Source: Utricularia gibba
Lineage: Eukaryota > Streptophyta > Magnoliopsida > Lamiales > Lentibulariaceae
DNA length: 28,291 nt
Assembly (NCBI GenBank): GCA_002189035.1
Contig: NEEC01000487.1
Coordinates: forward strand, 1-28,291
Direction: 5' to 3'
The notes beneath the pieces are model-generated. The model had not been told where the DNA came from. It searched no databases and was given only the letters and a program-made list of their open reading frames with translations. Every line of letters starts with the position of its first letter. Positions within the stretch are counted from its first letter, which is position 1. Of the stretch, positions 11,952-21,725 are shown in pieces. The position numbers and the translations under genes were made by a program.

Positions 11952-13225
11952 TCGTTCTGACCCAAGGTTCGGTCTGACTCCTTTGCCACATCGGGTCCTA
12001 CTCGACGAAAATCGTGATGCACTTATTGAAGTTAGGATGTCATGAGCACCCAAAATGGTTTTCTCAACCGCATGCTTTATATCTGAGGAGGCGCTCTCGT
12101 GGGGCAACGGTATCGAGAAGGAGGTCGAGTCGAGCTCGGGCCCATAGTCATTTGTGCTCGGCAAAAAACTTGATGCATTTCTTAACGTTGGGTTTTAATT
12201 GGCTGCCTACATGGTTTCTCAAGGAAAAGCTTGTCGTTTTTGGCGGGTGATGTCGTTGTGAACTTCGTTCTGACCCAAGGTCTCCTTTGCCACATCGGGT
12301 CCTACTCGACGAAAATCGTGATGCACTTATTGAAGTTAGGATGTCATGAGCACCCAAAATGGTTTTCTCAACCGCATGCTTTATATCTGAGGAGGCGCTC
12401 TCGTGGGGCAACGGTATCGAGAAGGAGGTCGAGTCGAGCTCGGGCCCATAGTCATTTGTGCTCGGCAAAAAACTTGATGCATTTCTTAACGTTGGGTTTT
12501 AATTGGCTGCCTACATGGTTTCTCAAGGAAAAGCTTGTCGTTTTTGGGCGGGTGATGTCGTTGTGAACTTCGTTCTGACCCAAGGTTCACATCGGGTCCT
12601 ACTCGACGAAAATCGTGCTGCACTTATTGAAGTTAGGATGTCATGAGCACCAAAAATGGTTTTCTCAACCGCATGCTTTATATTTGAGGAGGCGCTCTCG
12701 TGGGGCAACGGTATCGAGAGGAGGTCGAGTCGAGCTCGGGCCCATAGTCATTTGTAGCTCGGCAAAAAACTTGATGCATTTCTTAACGTTGGGTTTTAAT
12801 TGGCTGCCTACATGGTTTCTCAAGGAAAAGCTTGTCGTTTTTGGGCGGGTGATGTCGTTGTGAACTTCGTTCTGACCCAAGGTTTCCTTTGCCACATCGG
12901 GTCCTACTCGACGAAAATCGTGCTGCACTTATTGAAGTTAGGATGTCATGAGCACCAAAATGGTTTTCTCAACCGCATGCTTTATATCTGAGGAGGCGCT
13001 CTCGTGGGGCAACGGTATCGAGAAGGAGGTCGAGTCGAGCTCGGGCCCATAGTCATTTGTGGCTCGGCAAAAAACTTGATGCATTTCTTAACGTTGGGTT
13101 TTAATTGGCTGCCTACATGGTTTCAAGGAAAAGCTTGTCGTTTTTGGGCGGGTGATGTCGTTGTGAACTTCGTTCTGACCCAAGGTTCGGTCTGACTCCT
13201 TTGCCACATCGGGTCCTACTCGACG

Positions 13226-13285
13226 AAAATCGTGCTGCACTTATTGAAGTTAGGATGTCATGAGCACCCAAAATGGTTTTCTCAA
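13226..13285. repeat. Half-monomer core, copy 1 (shown in the reference unit)
   Basis: This stretch, from AAAATCGTG to ATGGTTTTCTCAA, aligns to 13383-13441 at an offset of 157 bases. The first 50 positions align without gaps. With the A-variant base (GTGATGCAC, as in many other units) I count 34 of 50 matches, about 68%. This is followed by ATGGTTTTCTCAA against ATGGTTTCTCAA, with one base of difference. Shared blocks include TGATGCA, GTT.GG and ATGGTTT. Chance similarity at this level, at exactly half the unit length, is unlikely. Confidence 0.82.
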
Positions 13286-13382
13286 CCGCATGCTTTATAT
13301 TTGAGGAGGCGCTCTCGTGGGGCAACGGTATCGAGCAGGAGGTCGAGTCGAGCTCGGGCCCATAGTCATTTGTGGCTCGGCA

Positions 13383-13441
13383 AAAAACTTGATGCATTTC
13401 TTAACGTTGGGTTTTAATTGGCTGCCTACATGGTTTCTCAA
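13383..13441. repeat. Half-monomer core, copy 2 (shown in the reference unit)
   Basis: Partner of 13226-13285, running from AAAAACTTGATGC to ATGGTTTCTCAA. It contains the most constant part of the whole unit, TTAACGTTGGG followed by TTTTAATTGGCTGC. The next 95 or so bases of each half resemble each other only weakly by eye: GCTT after the box, TCGTGGGGCAAC against TCGTTGTGAAC, and CTCGGC against CTCGAC just before the A-run. The two halves therefore probably descend from one ancestral monomer of about 157 bases. Confidence 0.82.
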
Positions 13442-14706
13442 GGAAAAGCTTGTCGTTTTTGGGCGGGTGATGTCGTTGTGAACTTCGTTCTGACCCAAGG
13501 TTCGGTCTGACTCCTTTGCCACATCGGGTCCTACTCGACGAAAATCGTGATGCACTTATTGAAGTTAGGATGTCATGAGCACCCAAAATGGTTTTCTCAA
13601 CCGCATGCTTTATATCTGAGGAGGCGCTCTCGTGGGGCAACGGTATCGAGAAGGAGGTCGAGTCGAGCTCGGGCCCATAGTCATTTGTAGCTCGGCAAAA
13701 AACTTGATGCATTTCTTAACGTTGGGTTTTAATTGGCTGCCTACATGGTTTCTCAAGGAAAAGCTTGTCGTTTTTGGGCGGGTGATGTCGTTGTGAACTT
13801 CGTTCTGACCAAGGTTCCTCCACATCGGGTCCTACTCGACGAAAATCGTGATGCACTTATTGAAGTTAGGATGTCATGAGCACCCAAAATGGTTTTCTCA
13901 ACGCATGCTTTATATCTGAGGAGGCGCTCTCGTGGGGCAACGGTATCGAGAAGGAGGTCGAGTCGAGCTCGGGCCCATAGTCATTTGTGCTCGGCAAAAA
14001 ACTTGATGCATTTCTTAACGTTGGGTTTTAATTGGCTGCCTACATGGTTTCTCAAGGAAAAGCTTGTCGTTTTTGGGCGGGTGATGTCGTTGTGAACTTC
14101 GTTCTGACCAAGGTTCCTCACATCGGGTCCTACTCGACGAAATCGTGATGCACTTATTGAAGTTAGGATGTCATGAGCACCCAAAATGGTTTTCTCAACC
14201 GCATGCTTTATATTTGATAAGGCGCTCTCGTGGGGCAACGGTATCGAGAGGAGGTCGAGTCGAGCTCGGGCCCATAGTCATTTGTGGCTCGGCAAAAACT
14301 TGATGCATTTCTTAACGTTGGGTTTTAATTGGCTGCCTACATGGTTTCTCAAGGAAAAGCTTGTCGTTTTTGGGCGGGTGATGTCGTTGTGAACTTCGTT
14401 CTGACCCAAGGTTCGTCTGACTCCTTTGCACATCGGGTCCTACTCGACGAAAATCGTGATGCACTTATTGAAGTTAGGATGTCATAAGCACCAAAATGGT
14501 TTTCTCAACCGCATGCTTTATATTGAGGAGGCGCTCTCGTGGGGCAACGGTATCGAGAAGGAGGTCGAGTCGAGCTCGGGCCCATAGTCATTTGTAGCTC
14601 GGCAAAAAACTTGATGCATTTCTTAACGTTGGGTTTTAATTGGCTGCCTACATGGTTTCTCAAGGAAAAGCTTGTCGTTTTTGGGCGGGTGATGTCGTTG
14701 TGAACT

Positions 14707-16179
14707 TCGTTCTGACCCAAGGTTCTCCACATCGGGTCCTACTCGACGAAAATCGTGCTGCACTTATTGAAGTTAGGATGTCATGAGCACCCAAAATGGT
14801 TTTCTCAACGCATGCTTTATATCTGAGGAGCGCTCTCGTGGGCAACGGTATCGAGAAGGAGGTCGAGTCGAGCTCGGGCCCATAGTCATTTGTGCTCGGC
14901 AAAAAACTTGATGCATTTCTTAACGTTGGGTTTTAATTGGCTGCCTACATGGTTTCTCAAGGAAAAGCTTGTCGTTTTTGGGCGGTGATGTCGTTGTGAA
15001 CTTCGTTCTGACCCAAGGTTCCTTTGACATCGGTCCTACTCGACGAAATCGTGATGCACTTATTGAAGTTAGGATGTCATAGCACCCAAAATGGTTTTCT
15101 CAACCGCATGCTTTATATCTGAGGCGCTCTCGTGGGGCAACGGTATCGAGCAGCGAGTCGAGCTCGGGCCATAGTCATTTGTAGCTCGGCAAAAAACTTG
15201 ATGCATTTCTTAACGTTGGGTTTTAATTGGCTGCCTACATGGTTTCTCAAGGAAAAGCTTGTTTTTTGGGCGGTGATGTCGTTGTGAACTTCGTTCTGAC
15301 CCAAGGTTCCTTTGCCACATCGGGTCCTACTCGACGAAAATCGTGATGCACTTATTGAAGTTAGGATGTCATAGCACCCAAAATGGTTTTCTCAACCGCA
15401 TGCTTTATATCTGAGGAGGCGCTCTCGTGGGGCAACGGTATCGAGAGGAGGTCGAGTCGAGCTCGGGCATAGTCATTTGTGGCTCGGCAAAAAACTTGAT
15501 GCATTTCTTAACGTTGGGTTTTAATTGGCTGCCTACATGGTTTCTCAAGGAAAAGCTTGTCGTTTTTGGGCGGGTGATGTCGTTGTGAACTTCGTTCTGA
15601 CCCAAGGTTCTTTTGCCACATCGGGTCCTACTCGACGAAAATCGTGATGCACTTATTGAAGTTAGGATGTCATGAGCACCCAAAATGGTTTTCTCAACCG
15701 CATGCTTTATATCTGAGGAGGCGCTCTCGTGGGGCAACGTATCGAGAGGAGGTCGAGTCGAGCTCGGGCCATAGTCATTTGTAGCTCGGCAAAAAACTTG
15801 ATGCATTTCTTAACGTTGGGTTTTAATTGGCTGCCTACATGGTTTCTCAAGGAAAAGCTTGTCGTTTTTGGGCGGGTGATGTCGTTGTGAACTTCGTTCT
15901 GACCCAAGGTTCCTCGGGTCCTACTCGACGAAAAATGCTGCACTTATTGAAAAGGATGTCATGAGCACCCAAAATGGTTTTCTCAACCGCATGCTTTATA
16001 TTGAGGAGGCGCTCTCGTGGGGCAACGGTATCGAGAAGGAGGTCGAGTCGAGCTCGGGCCATAGTCATTTGTGCTCGGCAAAAAACTTGATGCATTTCTT
16101 AAGTTGGTTTTAATTGGCTGCCTACATGGTTTCTCAAGGAAAAGCTTGTCGTTTTTGGGCGGTGATGTCGTTGTGAACT
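14707..16179. repeat. Satellite units 49-53, short units at the change between two array domains
   Basis: Units start at 14707, 15003, 15291, 15592 and 15894, with lengths 296, 288, 301, 302 and 286. This is the longest run of short units in the window. None has the full spacer. GGGCCCATAG is still present in unit 49 but is shortened in units 50-53. Units 50 and 51 have GTCATAGCACC, which has lost the G/A diagnostic base. Unit 50 has also lost material at CTGAGGCGCTC and CAGCGAGTCG. Unit 53 has CGAAAAATGCTG and TTGAAAAGGATG. The landmarks stay in order, so this is still the same satellite. Confidence 0.9.
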
Positions 16180-18637
16180 TCGTTCTGACCCAAGGTTCCT
16201 GACTCCTTTGCCACATCGGGTCTACTCGACGAAAATCGTGCTGCATTATTGAAGTTAGGATGTCATGAGCACCCAAAATGGTTTTCTCAACCGCATGCTT
16301 TATATTGATAAGGCGCTCTCGTGGGGCAACGGTATCGAGCAGGGGTCGAGTCGAGCTCGGGCCCATAGTCATTTGTGGCTCGGCAAAAACTTGATGCATT
16401 TCTTAACGTTGGGTTTTAATTGGCTGCCTACATGGTTTCTCAGGAAAAGCTTGTCGTTTTTGGGCGGTGATGTCGTTGTGAACTTCGTTCTGACCCAAGG
16501 TTCGGTCTGACTCCTTTGCCACATCGGGTCTACTCGACGAAAATCGTGCTGCACTTATTGAAGTTAGGATGTCATGAGCACCAAAATGGTTTTCTCAACC
16601 GCATGCTTTATATTGAGGAGGCGCTCTCGTGGGGCAACGGTATCGAGCAGGTGGTCGAGTCGAGCTCGGGCCCATAGTCATTTGTGGGCTCGGCAAAAAA
16701 CTTGATGCATTTCTTAACGTTGGGTTTTAATTGGCTGCCTACATGGTTTCTCAAGGAAAAGCTTGTCGTTTTTGGGCGGGTGATGTCGTTGTGAACTTCG
16801 TTCTGACCCAAGGTTCGGTCTGACTCCTTTGCCACATCGGGTCCTACTCGACGAAATCGTGCTGCACTTATTGAAGTTAGGATGTCATGAGCACCAAAAT
16901 GGTTTTCTCAACCGCATGCTTTATATCTGATAGGCGCTCTCGTGGGGCAACGGTATCGAGAAGGAGGTCGAGTCGAGCTCGGGCCCATAGTCATTTGTGC
17001 TCGGCAAAAATTGATGCATTTCTTAACGTTGGGTTTTAATTGGCTGCTACATGGTTTTCTCAAGGAAAAGCTTGTCGTTTTTGGGCGGGTGATGTCGTTG
17101 TGAACTTCGTTCTGACCCAAGGTTCGGTCTGACTCCTTTGCCACATCGGGTACTCGACGAAATCGTGATGCACTTATTGAAGTTAGGATGTCATGAGCAC
17201 CCAAATGGTTTTCTCAACCGCATGCTTTATATTGAGGAGGCTCTCGTGGGGCAACGGTATCGAGAGGTGGTCGAGTCGAGCTCGGGCCATAGTCATTTGT
17301 GCTCGGCAAAAAACTTGATGCATTTCTTAACGTTGGGTTTTAATTGGCTGCCTACATGGTTTCTCAAGGAAAAGCTTGTCGTTTTTTGGGCGGGTGATGT
17401 CGTTGTGAACTTCGTTCTGACCAAGGTTCGGGACTCTTTGCCACATCGGGTCCTACTCGACGAAAATCGTGCTGCACTTATTGAAGTTAGGATGTCATGA
17501 GCACCCAAAATGGTTTTCTCAACCGCATGCTTTATATTTGATAAGGCGTCTCGTGGGGAACGGTATCGAGCAGGTGGTCGAGTCGAGCTCGGGCCCATAG
17601 TCATTTGTGGCTCGGCAAAAAACTTGATGCATTTTTTTAACGTTGGGTTTTAATTGGCTGCCTACATGGTTTCTCAAGGAAAAGCTTGTCGTTTTTTGGG
17701 CGGGTGATGTCGTTGTGAACTTCGTTCTGACCAAGGTTCGGTCTGACTCCACATCGGGTCTACTCGACGAAAATCGTGATGCACTTATTGAAGTTAGGAT
17801 GTCATAAGCACCAAAATGGTTTTCTCAACCGCATGCTTTATATTGAGGAGGCGCTCTCGTGGGGCAACGGTATCGAGAAGGAGGTCGAGTCGAGCTCGGG
17901 CCCATAGTCATTTGTGCTCGGCAAAAAACTTGATGCATTTCTTAACGTTGGGTTTTAATTGGCTGCCTACATGGTTTCTCAAGGAAAAGCTTGTCGTTTT
18001 TGGGCGGGTGATGTCGTTGTGAACTTCGTTCTGACCAAGGTTCGGTCTGACTCCTTTACATCGGGTCTACTCGACGAAAATCGTGATGCACTTATTGAAG
18101 TTAGGATGTCATAAGCACCAAAATGGTTTTCTCAACCGCATGCTTTATATCTGAGGAGGCGCTCTCGTGGGGCAACGGTATCGAGAAGGAGGTCGAGTCG
18201 AGCTCGGGCCATAGTCATTTGTGCTCGGCAAAACTTGATGCATTTTTAACGTTGGGTTTTAATTGGCTGCCTACATGGTTTTCAAGGAAAAGCTTGTGTT
18301 TTTGGGCGGGTGATGTCGTTGTGAACTTCGTTCTGACCCAAGGTTCGGTCTGACTCCTTTGCCACATCGGGTCCTACTCGACGAAAATCGTGCTGCACTT
18401 ATTGAAGTTAGGATGTCATGAGCACCCAAAATGGTTTTCTCAACCGCATGCTTTATATTTGAGGAGGCGCTCTCGTGGGGCAACGGTATCGAGCAGGGGT
18501 CGAGTCGAGCTCGGGCCATAGTCATTTGTGGCTCGGCAAAAAACTTGATGCATTTCTTAACGTTGGGTTTTAATTGGCTGCCTACATGGTTTCTCAAGGA
18601 AAACTTGTCGTTTTTGGGCGGTGATGTCGTTGTGAAT
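16180..18637. repeat. Satellite units 54-61, start of the right-hand domain
   Basis: Units start at 16180, 16485, 16798, 17107, 17412, 17722, 18026 and 18328. From here the spacer is usually present, and the forms GGGTCTACTCG, CACCAAAATGG, CTGACCAAGG and GGGCCATAG, each with one fewer C, become common. B-like units 54, 56 and 58 are every second unit. Unit 56 is a mosaic (CTGATAGG with GAAGGAGG). Units 59 and 60 are adjacent type-A copies with ATAAGC. Two of the rare apparent one-base gains, GTGGGCTCGG near 16685 and a longer T-run near 17633, lie in this block. Confidence 0.92.
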
Positions 18638-21600
18638 TCGTTCTGACCAAGGTTCGGTCTGACTCCTTTGCACATCGGGTCTACTCGACGAAAATCGTGA
18701 TGCACTTATTGAAGTTAGGATGTCATGAGCACCCAAAATGGTTTTCTCAACCGCATGCTTTATATTTGATAAGGCGCTCTCGTGGGGCAACGGTATCGAG
18801 AGGGTGGTCGAGTCGAGCTCGGGCCATAGTCATTTGTGGCTCGGCAAAAAACTTGATGCATTTCTTAACGTTGGGTTTTAATTGGCTGCCTACATGGTTT
18901 CTCAAGGAAAAGCTTGTCGTTTTTGGGCGGTGATGTCGTTGTGAACTTCGTTCTGACCCAAGGTTCGGTCTGACTCCTTTGCCACATCGGGTCTACTCGA
19001 CGAAAATCGTGCTGCACTTATTGAAGTTAGGATGTCATGAGCACCAAAATGGTTTTCTCAACCGCATGCTTTATATTTGAGGAGGCGCTCTCGTGGGGCA
19101 ACGGTATCGAGAGGAGGTCGAGTCGAGCTCGGGCCATAGTCATTTGTGGCTCGGCAAAAACTTGATGCATTTCTTAACGTTGGGTTTTAATTGGCTGCTA
19201 CATGGTTTCTCAAGGAAAAGCTTGTCGTTTTTGGGCGGGTGATGTCGTTGTGAACTTCGTTCTGACCAAGGTTCGGTCTGACTCCTTTGCCAATCGGGTC
19301 CTACTCGACGAAAACGTGCTGCACTTATTGAAGTTAGGATGTCATGAGCACCCAAAATGGTTTTCTCAACGCATGCTTTATATTTGATAAGGCGCTCTCG
19401 TGGGGCAACGGTATCGAGCAGGTGGGTCGAGTCGAGCTCGGGCCATAGTCATTTGTGGCTCGGCAAAAAACTTGATGCATTTCTTAACGTTGGGTTTTAA
19501 TTGGCTGCTACATGGTTTCTCAAGGAAAAGCTTGTCGTTTTTTGGGCGGGTGATGTCGTTGTGAACTTGGTTCTGACCAAGGTTCGGTCTGACTCTTTTT
19601 CCACATCGGGTCTACTCGACGAAAATCGTGATGCACTTATTGAAGTTAGGATGTCATGAGCACCCAAAATGGTTTTCTCAACGCATGCTTTATATTTGAG
19701 GAGGCGCTCTCGTGGGCAACGGTATCGAGAGGAGGTCGAGTCGAGCTCGGGCCATAGTCATTTGTGGCTCGGCAAAAAAACTTGATGCATTTCTTAACGT
19801 TGGGTTTTAATTGGCTGCCTACATGGTTTTTCAAGGAAAAGCTTGTCGTTTTTGGGCGGGTGATGTCGTTGTGAACTTCGTTCTGACCAAGGTTCGGTCT
19901 GACTCCTTTGCCACATCGGGTCTACTCGACGAAAATCGTGATGCACTTATTGAAGTTAGGATGTCATGAGCACCCAAAATGGTTTTCTCAACCGCATGCT
20001 TTATATTTGATAAGGCGCTCTCGTGGGGCAACGGTATCGAGAGGTGGTCGAGTCGAGCTCGGGCCCATAGTCATTTGTGGCTCGGCAAAAAAACTTGATG
20101 CATTTCTTAACGTTGGGTTTTAATTGGCTGCCTACATGGTTTCTCAAGGAAAAGCTTGTCGTTTTTGGGCGGGTGATGTCGTTGTGAACTTCGTTCTGAC
20201 CAAGGTTCGGTCTGACTCCTTTGCCAATCGGGTCTACTCGACGAAAATCGTGATGCACTTATTGAAGTTAGGATGTCATAAGCACCCAAAATGGTTTTCT
20301 CAACCGCATGCTTTATATTGAGGAGGCGCTCTCGTGGGGCAACGGTATCGAGAAAGGTCGAGCTCGGCCCATAGTCATTTGTAGCTCGGCAAAAAACTTG
20401 ATGCATTTCTTAACGTTGGGTTTTAATTGGCTGCCTACATGGTTTCTCAAGGAAAAGCTTGTCGTTTTTGGGCGGGTGATGTCGTTGTGAATTCGTTCTG
20501 ACCAAGGTTCGGTCTGACTCCTTTGCCACATCGGGTCTACTCGACGAAAATCGTGATGCACTTATTGAAGTTAGGATGTCATGAGCACCCAAAATGGTTT
20601 TCTCAACGCATGCTTTATATTTGATAAGGCGCTCTCGTGGGGCAACGGTATCGAGCAGGTGGTCGAGTCGAGCTCGGGCCATAGTCATTTGTGGCTCGGC
20701 AAAAAACTTGATGCATTTCTTAACGTTGGGTTTTAATTGGCTGCCTACATGGTTTCTCAAGGAAAAGCTTGTCGTTTTTGGGCGGGTGATGTCGTTGTGA
20801 ACTTCGTTCTGACCCAAGGTTCGGTCTGACTCTTTTCCACATCGGGTCCTACTCGACGAAAATCGTGATGCACTTATTGAAGTTAGGATGTCATAAGCAC
20901 CAAAATGGTTTTCTCAACCGCATGCTTTATATCTGAGGAGGCGCTCTCGTGGGGCAACGGTATCGAGAAGGAGGTCGAGTCGAGCTCGGGCCATAGTCAT
21001 TTGTAGCTCGGCAAAAAATTGATGCATTTCTTAACGTTGGGTTTTAATTGGCTGCCTACATGGTTTTTCAAGGAAAAGCTTGTCGTTTTTGGGCGGGTGA
21101 TGTCGTTGTGAACTTCGTTCTGACCCAAGGTTCGGTCTGACTCTTTGCCACATCGGGTCTACTCGACGAAAATCGTGCTGCACTTATTGAAGTTAGGATG
21201 TCATGAGCACCAAAATGGTTTTCTCAACGCATGCTTTATATTTGATAAGGCGCTCTCGTGGGGCAACGGTATCGAGCAGGTGGTCGAGTCGAGCTCGGGC
21301 CATAGTCATTTGTGGCTCGGCAAAAAACTTGATGCATTTCTTAACGTTGGGTTTTAATTGGCTGCCTACATGGTTTCTCAAGGAAAAGCTTGTCGTTTTT
21401 GGGCGGGTGATGTCGTTGTGAACTTGGTTCTGACCAAGGTTCGGTCTGACTACATCGGGTCTACTCGACGAAAATCGTGATGCACTTATTGAAGTTAGGA
21501 TGTCATAAGCACCAAAATGGTTTTCTCAACCGATGCTTTATATCTGAGGAGGCGCTCTCGTGGGGCAACGGTATCGAGAAGGAGGTCGAGTCGAGCTCGG

Positions 21601-21725
21601 GCCATAGTCATTTGTGGCTCGGCAAAAAACTTGATGCATTTCTTAACGTTGGGTTTTAATTGGCTGCCTACATGGTTTCTCAAGGAAAAGCTTGTCGTTT
21701 TTGGGCGGGTGATGTGTTGTGAACT
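18638..21725. repeat. Dimeric higher-order repeat block, units 62-71 (B-A alternation, ~620 bp)
   Basis: Units start at 18638, 18948, 19257, 19568, 19878, 20191, 20493, 20804, 21115 and 21425. Units 62, 64, 66, 68 and 70 all have TTTGATAAGG followed by a GGTGG-type second site and GGCTCGG. Units 63, 65, 67, 69 and 71 all have TGAGGAGG followed by a GGAGG-type second site (unit 67 has lost bases there). The alternation is strict for ten units, giving five copies of a two-unit block of about 620 bases. Unit 67 has lost about nine bases around GAGAAAGGTCGAGCTCGG. Unit 62 has lost the HindIII site (GGAAAACTTG). Units 65 and 71 start with TGGTTCTGAC instead of TCGTTCTGAC, the same single C-to-G change six units apart. 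Confidence 0.83.

Larger units (their letters stand above)
13170..13484. repeat. Reference full-length satellite unit (315 bp)
   Basis: This is one of three units at the maximum length, with the intact spacer GGTTCGGTCTGACTCC, CTACTCGACGAAAATCG, CACCCAAAATGG, TTTGAGGAGGCGC, GCAGGAGG, GGGCCCATAG and GGCTCGGCAAAAAACTTG. It is a good reference because it has none of the single-base losses common elsewhere. It divides into two related halves of 157 and 158 bases when cut before the A-runs at 13226 and 13383 and at the start of the corresponding A-run of the next unit (13541). Confidence 0.88.
11952..14706. repeat. Satellite units 40-48
   Basis: Units start at 11952, 12265, 12570, 12867, 13170, 13485, 13800, 14099 and 14396. 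Units 44 and 45 are both 315 bases and the best full-length references in the window. Unit 44 carries TTTGAGGAGG with GCAGGAGG, an intact third combination beside types A and B. Units 46 and 47 (299 and 297 bases) are the first to show CTGACCAAGG in place of CTGACCCAAGG, and both have a nearly absent spacer (GGTTCCTCCACATC and GGTTCCTCACATC). Unit 47 has TTTGATAAGG, but with GAGAGGAGG. Confidence 0.92.
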
